Assembly (NCBI RefSeq): GCF_900590885.1
Contig: NZ_UUON01000050.1
Coordinates: 186,001-250,000 of the forward strand
Origin: Pseudomonas viridiflava
GTDB taxonomy: Bacteria; Pseudomonadota; Gammaproteobacteria; Pseudomonadales; Pseudomonadaceae
Length of the DNA: 64,000 nt
Direction: 5' to 3'
The notes beneath the pieces were generated by a model that saw only the letters and a list, made by a program, of their open reading frames with translations, did not search any database and had not been told where the DNA came from. Every line of letters begins with the position of its first letter. Positions within the stretch are counted from its first letter, which is position 1. The translations under genes and the position numbers were made by a program. Positions 50,987 through 59,278 of this stretch are shown here, one piece after another.

Positions 50987-51890
50987 TCTGTAGCCGTTCG
51001 CTGCGGATAAAGCCCAGGAACGCATGGGCCACCGGTGACAGGCGCTTGGCCTTGGCCTGCACCAGGCACCAGCTGCGGTACAGCGGCAGTTCTTCCACCG
51101 GCAGCTCCTTGAGCCCGCCGGTGGCCAGTTCCATGTTGACCGCATGGCGCGTCAGCAGGGCCACGCCCAGCCCGGCGCACACGCATTCACGCTGCGCCTC
51201 GGCCGAGGCCACTTCCACCGTCTGGGTGAAGTGCACGCGTTTCTCCTTGAAGTACTCCTCGCAGGCCAGCCGCGTGCCGGAACCCGGTTCGCGTAGCAGC
51301 AGTGTGTAAGGTTCCAGGTCCTGCAGGCGCAGCGGCCCTTGCAGGCTCAGCGGATGATCCGGTGGCGCTACGGCGACGATCGGGTTGTTGAGGAAGGGCA
51401 GGAATTCCAGGCCCATGTCCTGGGGCACCATGGACATGATCACCAGGTCATCGCGGTTGTCCGAAAGCCGGCGAATCACCTGCGCGCGGTTGACCACCGT
51501 AAGGTGCAACTGCACCTCCGGGTGCTGGCGCTTGAACGCGGCAAACAGGTGCGGCACGAAGTACTTGGCGCTGGATTCGATCGCCAGTTTCAGTTGGCCC
51601 TGCAGCGAACCCTGCATGTCCGACAGCTGCATATCGAGGTTTTCCAGGCGCCCGAAAATATCCCGGCTGGCCCGTTGCAGGGCTTCGGCGGCCTCGGTCA
51701 TGTAGAGCTTTTTGCCGACGTAATCGAACAATGGCTGGCCGATCAGCTCTTCCAATTGACGAATCTGTAGGCTAACGGCCGGCTGAGTGAGGGACATTTC
51801 CTCGGCTGCACGGCTGTAGGAACGCAAATCACAGACTTCATTGAAAATCTGCAACTGACGCAATGTCATACGCATCAATGACTTACGCAT
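50916..51890 (-). CDS. pycR: LysR-family regulator of pyruvate carboxylase (PycR)
   Basis: A 324-residue LysR-type regulator: N-terminal HTH (MTLRQLQIFNEVCDLRSYSR, AAEEMSLTQPAVSLQIRQLE) and a substrate-binding domain (residues about 95-300, VPHLFAAFKRQHPEVQLHLT). It is divergent from the pyruvate carboxylase genes, with a LysR-type inverted repeat in the 195-base gap. In P. aeruginosa the equivalent PycR (PA5437) influences pyruvate carboxylase and virulence-related genes. ATGs at 51890, 51875 and 51869 are all possible starts. Confidence 0.92.
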   Translation of the reverse strand: MRKSLMRMTLRQLQIFNEVCDLRSYSRAAEEMSLTQPAVSLQIRQLEELIGQPLFDYVGKKLYMTEAAEALQRASRDIFGRLENLDMQLSDMQGSLQGQLKLAIESSAKYFVPHLFAAFKRQHPEVQLHLTVVNRAQVIRRLSDNRDDLVIMSMVPQDMGLEFLPFLNNPIVAVAPPDHPLSLQGPLRLQDLEPYTLLLREPGSGTRLACEEYFKEKRVHFTQTVEVASAEAQRECVCAGLGVALLTRHAVNMELATGGLKELPVEELPLYRSWCLVQAKAKRLSPVAHAFLGFIRSERLQISALAERFAGQPRVPASAVRGSH

Positions 51891-51925
51891 TATCTAATTC
51901 CCCGTCCTGGCCGTGATGCGCTGAC

Positions 51926-51943
51926 TATAAGTCTTTACTTATA
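51926..51943. promoter_or_regulatory. Inverted repeat in the pycR-pycA intergenic region
   Basis: TATAAGT (51926-51932) and ACTTATA (51937-51943) form a perfect 7-bp inverted repeat with a CTTT spacer. It lies 35 bases from the pycR start and about 140 from pycA, typical for a LysR regulator's primary binding site. Confidence 0.55.
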
Positions 51944-52085
51944 CACAACCCAATAATTATTGATTTTTGTTAATCCCTGCTGGGGCTTAGTGTGTGTCTC
52001 GCGACTGTCATGAAACATTTGGTCACGCGCCGACCCGGGTTTAGCGGGTCGAAGAACGCAGCAATCGGCTCAAGGGAATTTCCAA

Positions 52086-53501
52086 GTGATAAAAAAGATC
52101 CTGATCGCCAACCGTGGTGAAATTGCCGTACGAATCGTGCGTGCCTGCGCCGAGATGGGCATTCGCTCGGTCGCGGTCTATTCCGACGCCGACCGCCATG
52201 CGTTGCACGTCAAACGTGCCGACGAAGCCCACAGCATTGGTGCCGAGCCCCTGGCCGGTTACCTGAACCCGCGCAAGCTGGTGAACCTGGCCGTGGAAAC
52301 CGGTTGCGATGCACTGCACCCCGGCTACGGCTTTCTGTCGGAAAACGCCGAACTGGCAGACATCTGCGCCGAACGCGGGATCAAGTTCATTGGTCCCTCC
52401 GCCGAAGTCATCCGCCGCATGGGCGACAAGACCGAAGCGCGCCGAAGCATGATCAAGGCCGGTGTACCGGTCACGCCCGGCACCGAAGGCAACGTCGCCG
52501 ACATCGCCGAAGCCCTCACCGAAGGCGACCGCATTGGTTACCCGGTGATGCTCAAGGCCACCTCCGGTGGTGGCGGTCGCGGTATCCGTCGCTGCAACAG
52601 CCGTGAAGAACTCGAACAAGCTTTCCCCCGGGTTATCTCCGAAGCCACCAAGGCCTTCGGTTCGGCGGAAGTGTTCCTGGAAAAATGCATCGTCAATCCC
52701 AAGCACATCGAGGCGCAGATCCTCGGTGACAGCTTCGGCAACGTGGTGCATCTGTTCGAGCGCGATTGCTCGATCCAGCGCCGTAACCAAAAGCTCATCG
52801 AAATCGCCCCGAGCCCCCAGCTGACCCCTGAACAGCGCGCCTACATCGGCGACCTGTCGGTGCGTGCCGCCAAGGCCGTGGGTTATGAGAACGCCGGCAC
52901 CGTGGAGTTCCTGCTCGCCGAGGGCGAGGTGTACTTCATGGAGATGAACACCCGGGTGCAGGTGGAACACACCATCACCGAAGAAATCACCGGCATCGAC
53001 ATCGTTCGCGAACAGATCCGCATCGCCTCCGGCCTGCCGCTGTCGGTGAAGCAGGAAGACATCCAGCACCGTGGTTTCGCGTTGCAGTTCCGCATCAACG
53101 CCGAAGACCCGAAAAACAACTTCCTGCCCAGCTTCGGCAAGATCACCCGTTACTACGCGCCCGGCGGCCCCGGCGTGCGTACCGACACGGCGATCTATAC
53201 CGGCTACACCATCCCGCCGTTCTACGACTCCATGTGCCTGAAACTGGTGGTGTGGGCGTTGACCTGGGAAGAAGCCATGGACCGCGGCCTGCGTGCCCTG
53301 GACGACATGCGCCTGCAAGGCGTGAAGACCACGGCCGCCTACTACCAGGAAATCCTGCGCAACCCGGAATTCCGCAGCGGCCAGTTCAACACCAGCTTCG
53401 TGGAAAGCCACCCTGAGCTGACCAACTACTCGATCAAGCGCAAACCCGAAGAGCTGGCCCTGGCCATCGCCGCCGCCATCGCCGCCCACGCAGGCCTGTG
53501 A
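52086..53501 (+). CDS. pycA: Pyruvate carboxylase subunit A (biotin carboxylase)
   Basis: A 471-residue ATP-grasp biotin carboxylase starting with GTG at 52086 (AAGGGA 9 bases upstream). Diagnostic segments are ILIANRGEIAVRIVRACAEM, LHPGYGFLSENAE, KATSGGGGRGIRRC (ATP loop), FLEKCIVNPKHIEAQILGD, FMEMNTRVQVEHTITEE and FRINAEDP. With subunit B it carboxylates pyruvate to oxaloacetate (anaplerosis). The GTG start, the divergent LysR gene and the subunit B gene 11 bases downstream all match the pseudomonad two-subunit enzyme (PA5436/PA5435). Confidence 0.95.
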   Translation: MIKKILIANRGEIAVRIVRACAEMGIRSVAVYSDADRHALHVKRADEAHSIGAEPLAGYLNPRKLVNLAVETGCDALHPGYGFLSENAELADICAERGIKFIGPSAEVIRRMGDKTEARRSMIKAGVPVTPGTEGNVADIAEALTEGDRIGYPVMLKATSGGGGRGIRRCNSREELEQAFPRVISEATKAFGSAEVFLEKCIVNPKHIEAQILGDSFGNVVHLFERDCSIQRRNQKLIEIAPSPQLTPEQRAYIGDLSVRAAKAVGYENAGTVEFLLAEGEVYFMEMNTRVQVEHTITEEITGIDIVREQIRIASGLPLSVKQEDIQHRGFALQFRINAEDPKNNFLPSFGKITRYYAPGGPGVRTDTAIYTGYTIPPFYDSMCLKLVVWALTWEEAMDRGLRALDDMRLQGVKTTAAYYQEILRNPEFRSGQFNTSFVESHPELTNYSIKRKPEELALAIAAAIAAHAGL

Positions 53502-53512
53502 GGAATACAACA

Positions 53513-55321
53513 ATGTCCAAGAAAATCTTTGTCACCGACACCATCCTGCGCGACGCCCACCAATCGTTGCTGGCCACGCGCATGCGCACCGACGACATGC
53601 TGCCGATCTGCGACAAGCTCGACCAAGTCGGCTACTGGTCCCTGGAAGTCTGGGGCGGCGCGACCTTCGACGCCTGCGTGCGCTTTTTGAAAGAAGACCC
53701 GTGGGAGCGCCTGCGCAAACTGCGTGCGGCACTGCCTAACACGCGCCTGCAAATGCTGCTGCGTGGCCAGAACCTGCTGGGCTACCGCCACTACAGCGAC
53801 GACGTGGTCAAAGCCTTCGTCGCCAAGGCTGCGGTGAATGGCATCGACGTGTTCCGTATCTTCGACGCCATGAACGACGTGCGTAACCTGCGCGTGGCCA
53901 TTGAAGCGGTGAAAGCTGCCGGCAAGCACGCCCAGGGCACCATCGCCTACACCACCAGCCCGGTGCACACCGTCGAGGCCTTTGTGGCGCAGGCCAAGCA
54001 GCTGGAATCCATGGGTTGCGACTCGATCGCGATCAAGGACATGGCCGGCCTGCTAACCCCGTACGCCACCGGCGAACTGGTCAAGGCGCTGAAGGCCGAG
54101 CAAAGCCTGCCGATCTTTATCCATTCGCATGACACCGCCGGTTTGGCCGCGATGTGCCAACTCAAGGCCATTGAAAACGGTGCCGACCATATCGACACCG
54201 CCATCTCCAGCTTCGCCTGGGGCACCAGCCACCCGGGCACCGAGTCGATGGTTGCGGCCCTCAAAGGCAGTGAATTCGACACCGGCCTGAGCCTGGAACT
54301 GCTGCAGGAAATCGGCCTGTATTTCTACGCCGTGCGTAAGAAATACCACCAGTTCGAGAGCGAATTCACCGCCGTCGACACCCGCGTGCAAGTCAACCAG
54401 GTGCCGGGTGGGATGATTTCCAACCTGGCCAACCAGCTCAAGGAGCAGGGCGCACTCAACCGCATGAGCGAAGTGCTGGCCGAAATCCCGCGTGTGCGTG
54501 AAGACCTCGGCTTCCCGCCGCTGGTCACCCCGACCTCGCAGATCGTTGGCACCCAGGCGTTCTTCAACGTGCTGGCCGGCGAGCGCTACAAAACCATCAC
54601 CAACGAAGTGAAGCTCTACCTGCAAGGCGGCTACGGCAAGGCGCCAGGCACCGTGAACGAGAAACTGCGCCGCCAGGCCATCGGCAGCGAAGAAGTGATC
54701 GACGTGCGCCCGGCCGATTTGCTCAAGCCGGAAATGACCAAGCTGCGTGGCGAAATCGGCGCGTTGGCCAAATCCGAAGAAGACGTGCTGACCTACGCCA
54801 TGTTCCCGGACATCGGGCGCAAGTTCCTCGAAGAACGCGACGCCGGCACCCTGGCCCCTGAAGTGCTGCTGCCGATCCCCGAAGCCGGCGGTGTGGCCCG
54901 CGCCGGTGGCGAAGGTGTACCGACCGAGTTCGTCATCGACGTGCACGGTGAAAGTTACCGCGTGGACATCACCGGTGTCGGCGTGAAGGCTGAAGGCAAG
55001 CGCCACTTCTACCTGTCCATCGACGGCATGCCGGAAGAAGTGGTGTTCGAACCGCTTAACGAATTCGTCAGCAGCGGCGGCAGCAAACGCAAGCACGCCA
55101 CCGAGCCGGGCCATGTGAGCACGGCAATGCCGGGCAACATCGTCGACGTGCTGGTCAAGGAAGGCGACGTGGTCAAGGCCGGCCAGGCCGTGCTGATCAC
55201 CGAAGCCATGAAGATGGAAACCGAAGTGCAGGCAGCCATTGCCGGCAAGGTGACAGCCGTGCATGTGGCCAAGGGCGACCGGGTCAACCCGGGTGAAATC
55301 CTGATTGAAATCGAAGGCTGA
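53513..55321 (+). CDS. pycB: Pyruvate carboxylase subunit B (carboxyltransferase with biotinyl domain)
   Basis: A 602-residue protein from the ATG at 53513 (GAGGA upstream). The carboxyltransferase domain has FVTDTILRDAHQSLLATRMR (metal/substrate site), IFDAMNDVRNL, IKDMAGLLTPY and FIHSHDTAGLA. The PYC_OADA domain (residues about 300-450) and the C-terminal biotinyl domain with the biotin-attachment site ITEAMKMETEVQA follow. It transfers CO2 from biotin to pyruvate. Related oxaloacetate decarboxylase alpha subunits share the domains, but with the neighbouring biotin carboxylase this is the anaplerotic enzyme. A terminator follows directly. Confidence 0.95.
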   Translation: MSKKIFVTDTILRDAHQSLLATRMRTDDMLPICDKLDQVGYWSLEVWGGATFDACVRFLKEDPWERLRKLRAALPNTRLQMLLRGQNLLGYRHYSDDVVKAFVAKAAVNGIDVFRIFDAMNDVRNLRVAIEAVKAAGKHAQGTIAYTTSPVHTVEAFVAQAKQLESMGCDSIAIKDMAGLLTPYATGELVKALKAEQSLPIFIHSHDTAGLAAMCQLKAIENGADHIDTAISSFAWGTSHPGTESMVAALKGSEFDTGLSLELLQEIGLYFYAVRKKYHQFESEFTAVDTRVQVNQVPGGMISNLANQLKEQGALNRMSEVLAEIPRVREDLGFPPLVTPTSQIVGTQAFFNVLAGERYKTITNEVKLYLQGGYGKAPGTVNEKLRRQAIGSEEVIDVRPADLLKPEMTKLRGEIGALAKSEEDVLTYAMFPDIGRKFLEERDAGTLAPEVLLPIPEAGGVARAGGEGVPTEFVIDVHGESYRVDITGVGVKAEGKRHFYLSIDGMPEEVVFEPLNEFVSSGGSKRKHATEPGHVSTAMPGNIVDVLVKEGDVVKAGQAVLITEAMKMETEVQAAIAGKVTAVHVAKGDRVNPGEILIEIEG

Positions 55322-55351
55322 TATCGCCTTCGACACTACCGTTTAATCCTC

Positions 55352-55378
55352 GGGGGGGCAGGTGCCCCCCTTTTTTTT
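55352..55378 (+). terminator. Rho-independent terminator of pycAB
   Basis: GGGGGGCAGGTGCCCCCC folds into a G6/C6 stem with a CAGGTG loop and is followed directly by eight T (55371-55378). It lies 30 bases after the pycB stop. Confidence 0.93.
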
Positions 55379-55430
55379 CGCCTGGGATTTATGGCTGGTC
55401 GGGATTAGAAGCGCATCTTCCACTGTGCCA

Positions 55431-55655
55431 TCAGGCCCTGGTCGCTGCTCTGGCTGCCGCTTTGCGGGTCAGGTAGCCGTCGATGGGGGCCGCTTGCTTC
55501 TCAGGTATTTCGTACCACTGGGCTTCAATGACGTCATCGGGCTTGAATTGATACGGCATGCGCTCGACATTGCCTTGCGCCTGCACGGTTTGAAGGCTGG
55601 AGATGCTGACAGCAAGCGCCATGACAAGGGCAAATCGTTGGTGTGTACAGGGCAT
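55431..55655 (-). CDS. Small exported protein, possibly 3'-frameshifted
   Basis: A 74-residue frame with signal peptide (MPCTHQRFALVMALAVSISS, ending VQAQ) and a short mature part (VERMPYQFKPDDVIEAQWYE, IPEKQAAPIDGYLTRKAAAR). The C terminus degenerates into Ala/Arg repeats, while the +1 frame from about 55465 downward reads DPQSGSQSSDQGLMAQWKMRF to a stop at 55405. A single-base shift near the CTGACCCG stretch would join the two into an about 80-residue protein ending in aromatic residues. No family recognised. Whether the shift is real or the gene simply ends at 55431 is undecided. Confidence 0.5.
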   Translation of the reverse strand: MPCTHQRFALVMALAVSISSLQTVQAQGNVERMPYQFKPDDVIEAQWYEIPEKQAAPIDGYLTRKAAARAATRA

Positions 55656-55808
55656 GTTTTCCGACCTCAGATGAATGAGGTCGGGAATTTAGCGAGATGC
55701 CGGGGGGGGATAAATGTCAGGCTGGCGACCACTGTTTTGCGGGAGTTGTCTCTAGTACGCGGGGATAGAGAACGCCTCTGCCCTGTACCTTCGCAGCGCA
55801 GGGTATCT

Positions 55809-55945
55809 GCAGTTTAATGCGTGAATTTTCTTTTTTCGTTTACGTAAATGCATTTTAATGCATTTTAATGCGGTGGGCGTCCCTTGCGGATGCACTATAT
55901 TGCGCATATGGTATTAAGAACTTGCTTTCGGGTGCATTAAATTGC
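55809..55945. promoter_or_regulatory. hipA promoter with four GCANTTTAATGC operator units
   Basis: The 12-mer GCANTTTAATGC occurs at 55809-55820 (GCAGTTTAATGC), 55850-55861 and 55860-55871 (GCATTTTAATGC twice, sharing GC), and in reverse at 55934-55945 (GCAATTTAATGC on the minus strand), the last 3 bases before the hipA ATG. The region is AT-rich. These are probably binding sites of the HipB-like repressor. Confidence 0.65.
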
Positions 55946-55947
55946 AA

Positions 55948-57282
55948 ATGAACACCATCTATCAGATGACGCTTCAGGTCTTCATCACGGGCCATTGGCA
56001 TGATGCTGTGCGCCTGGAGTTTCCTGAGCCGCAGAGGGGGTTCAAAGGCGCTTGCCGTTTCGCTTACAAAAGTGAGTACCTCGTCGAAAACCTCGAGGAC
56101 ATTCAACTGCCTTTTTGCAAGGCGGTGAGCGTTCGGTATCCGCTGGATTGGGAAATCAACTTCCTTCAGGCAGCGCCTGCGTTTTTGCACGATATCGCCC
56201 CGGCGGGAGCAGCGAAGCGTTTTCTGATGGCGCGGATCGGCCGGAACAAGCCGGACGATATTGACGCTGATCTTTTTTTGCTGGGGCACAGCACCCCTGC
56301 GCCTGTAGGCAACATGCGTATCAAAGAGTCGGTTGAGGCGTTGAGCGACAGGCCCCCCATTGGTTTTCCCCGACAGGAAGTGATTATTCGCGATCACGCC
56401 TTTCTGGATTATGCCTACGAGCAAGGTGCGGGAATCGGAGGAGCCAGCGGCGCCGGAGGGGAAGCACCGAAGTTGCTGATGGCGGAAGACGCAAAGGGGC
56501 TACTGTACCCGGATGCGATATTGGATGACGCCGACGTCACCCAGCATTGGTTCATCAAATTCGCGCGTAACAAGGCTACGCAGACCGACCAGGACATTCT
56601 TAGAAGTGAATTCCACTACTACAAGGCGCTTCAGGCTCTCGGAATAGAAACGGTTGCTTCGCAGGGGCTGGCATTGGAAGAGGCCGCAAAGCCCAGCCTG
56701 TGGATGCATCGCTTCGACCGCAGGGTCACTGAACAAGGCGTCGAGCGTTTGGCTGTCGAGTCCATCTACTCTATGGCGAATGTGTTGATTCCTGGCGCTG
56801 AAATGTCGCACTTGGAGGTGATCCGGCTTTTGGTGAATCAATGGATCAAGGTGGGTCAGAAGGACCAGGTCGGTGATCTCGTTGCGGAGTATTTACGTCG
56901 AGACTTGCTGAATAAAGTGCTGGGTAATTCGGATAACCACGGTCGTAATACCTCGGTTATCCGCGAGTCCGCCTCTCTGCGTCTGGCGCCTATCTATGAC
57001 TTGGCACCGATGGTCATGGATGCTGAGGGCATTGTTCGAACAACAAGATGGCCTGAGCCATTGGAAGCGGGTGGACAGATAAACTGGCGGGGCGTCTGTG
57101 ATGCGCTTATCGGGATGATTGATCCTGAAGAGGCTTTTGAGCGCTTACGTAAAGACGCTGAGCATCTACGCGCTTTGCCGGACATTTTGGTCGACGGCGG
57201 CATACCCTTCGTCACCCTGAACCATCGCCACATTCCGCTGGGGAAACTGGACCAGCGTTTACAAGAGTGGGGCCTGAGATGA
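55948..57282 (+). CDS. hipA: HipA-family serine/threonine kinase toxin
   Basis: A 444-residue protein from the ATG at 55948. HipA kinase elements present are the Gly-rich ATP loop (GIGGASGAGGEAPKLLM), HWFIKFARN, ESIYSMANVL, catalytic loop VLGNSDNHGRNTSV and metal-binding YDLAPM. HipA toxins phosphorylate glutamyl-tRNA synthetase or related targets and arrest growth. The antitoxin-like HTH gene follows with an ATGA overlap, the reverse of the E. coli hipBA order. Lower GC than the surroundings suggests acquisition. Target unknown. Confidence 0.9.
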   Translation: MNTIYQMTLQVFITGHWHDAVRLEFPEPQRGFKGACRFAYKSEYLVENLEDIQLPFCKAVSVRYPLDWEINFLQAAPAFLHDIAPAGAAKRFLMARIGRNKPDDIDADLFLLGHSTPAPVGNMRIKESVEALSDRPPIGFPRQEVIIRDHAFLDYAYEQGAGIGGASGAGGEAPKLLMAEDAKGLLYPDAILDDADVTQHWFIKFARNKATQTDQDILRSEFHYYKALQALGIETVASQGLALEEAAKPSLWMHRFDRRVTEQGVERLAVESIYSMANVLIPGAEMSHLEVIRLLVNQWIKVGQKDQVGDLVAEYLRRDLLNKVLGNSDNHGRNTSVIRESASLRLAPIYDLAPMVMDAEGIVRTTRWPEPLEAGGQINWRGVCDALIGMIDPEEAFERLRKDAEHLRALPDILVDGGIPFVTLNHRHIPLGKLDQRLQEWGLR

Positions 57283-57554
57283 CCACCAGCATGGATACCC
57301 GCGCCTTGTTGATCGAGCGCATCGAACAGGGCCTGGCCGACGGCTCACTTGAAATCGGCGATGCGGTACGTCGCCTGCGCACCGAAGTTACCGGGCTGCA
57401 CCAGAGCCAGTTCGCCAGGATGTGCAAAATCTCTGTGCGCACCCTGGTGCATATCGAACATGGTGAAGGCAACCAGACCCTCAAATCATTGAACGCGGTG
57501 TTCAGGCCCTTCGGCTTGAAGATGGGAGTGGTGAAGCTTAACCGCCGCTTCTAG
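57279..57554 (+). CDS. hipB: HipB-like XRE-family antitoxin/repressor
   Basis: A 91-residue protein from the ATG at 57279 that overlaps the hipA stop by ATGA. It has an XRE HTH (VTGLHQSQFARMCKISVRTL, VHIEHGEGNQTLKSLNAVF) near the C terminus after a helical N-terminal part (LLIERIEQGLADGSLEIGDA). It is expected to bind and inhibit the HipA kinase and repress the promoter with the 12-mer repeats. Tail to tail with the amino-acid ABC permease, 5 bases apart. Confidence 0.87.
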   Translation: MTTSMDTRALLIERIEQGLADGSLEIGDAVRRLRTEVTGLHQSQFARMCKISVRTLVHIEHGEGNQTLKSLNAVFRPFGLKMGVVKLNRRF

Positions 57555-57559
57555 TTCGC

Positions 57560-58363
57560 TCACCCCCGGCGCACATACCCCTTGCCGTAATGGCGCTCCA
57601 TCCGCGCCTGGATCAGTTCCAGCCCGAGGGACATCACCCAGTAAATGATCGCAGCGGTGGTGAGCATCTCGATGTAGCGGTAGCTGGAGCGGCCATAGGA
57701 CTGCGCCAGGAACATCACTTCCCACACGCCCATCACCGAAATCAGGGACGAGTCCTTGAGCATCGAGATGAACTGGTTGGTGGCCGGCGGAATGATCGTG
57801 CGCATGGCCTGGGGCAGGGTGACGTGCCAGAAGATTGCACTGTCGCGCATGCCCAACGCCAGTGCAGCTTCCCGTTGGCCGTGGGGGACGCCGAGGATGC
57901 CGGCGCGGAAAATTTCGCTCAGGTAGGCGCCGTAGTTCAGCGACAACGCGATGATCCCGGCCACGATGGCGCCTGGCACCAGGCCCAGTTGCGGCAGGCC
58001 GAGGTAGATCAGCAGGATCTGGATCAGCAGCGGCGTGCCGCGAAAGAACGAGGCGTAGAAGCTGGCGATGCCAAAGGCTACGGCGCTTTTCGACAAGCGC
58101 CCCAGGGCAGTGATAAAGCCCAATATCGACGATGCAACAATCGAGCACAGGCACAGAAATACCGTCAGTGCCGCGCCTTGCAGGAAGCCGTTGGGCGCCA
58201 GGTGCAGGCCGACCAGGTTGGGCAGCTTGTCGAGGATGATCGAGAACTTCAGGTCAAAGCTCAGGAAAAAACTGGCGAACAGCGCGAACAACGCCGCCCA
58301 GGTCAGGTACAGGCGGGTGCGAAAGCTCAGCAGTGGCCGCGCGGGTTTTGGAAAAGCACTCAT
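57560..58363 (-). CDS. Polar amino-acid ABC transporter permease
   Basis: A 267-residue HisM-type permease from the ATG at 58363. Several membrane segments flank the EAA-type loop (GQREAALALGMRDSAIFWHV, then LPQAMRTIIPPATNQFISML). It overlaps the binding-protein stop by ATGA. The start used here differs from the longest frame (58387) because family members begin close to SAFPKPARPLL. No ATPase gene is in the window, so it must share one encoded elsewhere. Confidence 0.9.
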   Translation of the reverse strand: MSAFPKPARPLLSFRTRLYLTWAALFALFASFFLSFDLKFSIILDKLPNLVGLHLAPNGFLQGAALTVFLCLCSIVASSILGFITALGRLSKSAVAFGIASFYASFFRGTPLLIQILLIYLGLPQLGLVPGAIVAGIIALSLNYGAYLSEIFRAGILGVPHGQREAALALGMRDSAIFWHVTLPQAMRTIIPPATNQFISMLKDSSLISVMGVWEVMFLAQSYGRSSYRYIEMLTTAAIIYWVMSLGLELIQARMERHYGKGYVRRG

Positions 58364-59190
58364 TGGCTGATGTCGGCGCCGATCCATTTTTGCGACAGCT
58401 TGCTCAAGGTGCCGTCCTGTTTGAGTTGGGCGAAGACCTCACGCACCTTGGCGTCCCACTGCGGGTCGCCTTTTTCGATGGCCACCGAGTTGGGCTCGGA
58501 ATACAGCGGCTCACCGGCCAGCTTGAAGCGTTTGTCCTGGGTCAGTCGCGGTTGTGCAGTGACCAGGTTGGTGAGGATCGCATCCAGGCGCACGCCGGCG
58601 CCCAGGCCGAGGTCCTGGAAGGCCACGTTGTCGGTGTCATACGGGGCGATTTGCACGTCCTCGAACGGGTATTGCAGCTGCGTGTCTTCGGCACCTTCGA
58701 TCACCAGGTTCTTGTTCAGGTAGCTCTCATAGCTGGAGGCGCTGGTGAGCCCGACTTTCTTGCCGCTGAGGTCCTTGGCGTTGTGGATTCGGTCATCCTT
58801 GGCGTTGACCACGATCACAGCGGGCGAGGCGTAGTACTCCACCGGGAAATCAAACACCTCGGCGCGGGCTTTGCTCGGGGTCATGGAGCAGATGCAGATA
58901 TCGTAGCGGCCGCTCCAGCGGCCAGCGGCAATCACATCCCAGGATGGGGTTTCCAGGCGCAGCTTGACCCCGAGTTTCTGCGCTACGGCCTTGGCTACGT
59001 CTACATCGAAGCCATCAAGTTGGTTCTGGTCGTTCAGAAACGAGAATGGCGGGTAGCTTTCCATCAACACGCCCACCAACTCTTTCTTCTGCTCCACCCG
59101 GTCCAGGGTGGCGCCGCCGAAGGCTTGGGTGGAGGCAGCCAGAATCGTCAGGCCCAAGGCCAGCAGGGATTTACGTTTCAAGGAAGGCAC
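58360..59190 (-). CDS. Amino-acid ABC transporter substrate-binding protein (family 3)
   Basis: A 276-residue periplasmic protein with signal peptide (LLALGLTILAASTQAFGGA). The SBP_bac_3 fold shows YPPFSFLNDQNQLDGFDVDV, the ICSMTPSKARAEVFDFPVEY signature, GLTSASSYESYL and DAILTNLVTAQ. It binds a polar amino acid for the permease downstream. It is divergent from the homocysteine S-methyltransferase gene, so an S-methylmethionine or methionine-related substrate is a guess from context only. Confidence 0.88.
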   Translation of the reverse strand: MPSLKRKSLLALGLTILAASTQAFGGATLDRVEQKKELVGVLMESYPPFSFLNDQNQLDGFDVDVAKAVAQKLGVKLRLETPSWDVIAAGRWSGRYDICICSMTPSKARAEVFDFPVEYYASPAVIVVNAKDDRIHNAKDLSGKKVGLTSASSYESYLNKNLVIEGAEDTQLQYPFEDVQIAPYDTDNVAFQDLGLGAGVRLDAILTNLVTAQPRLTQDKRFKLAGEPLYSEPNSVAIEKGDPQWDAKVREVFAQLKQDGTLSKLSQKWIGADISQ

Positions 59191-59278
59191 CGTTATAAAA
59201 AAGAGTTGATATGTACGAAATTGAACGTATTAAATAGTTATAAGAACGACTCTCATAGTGAGTTATTTTCATAAGCTT

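Noticed and set aside
52041-53513. 490-codon open frame on the minus strand
   Set aside because: Antisense to pycA; the shadow-type translation is rich in Gly/Ala/Val/His and spans the coding gene exactly.
53426-55336. Long minus-strand frames opposite pycB
   Set aside because: Shadows of the biotinyl-carboxyltransferase gene; no motif.
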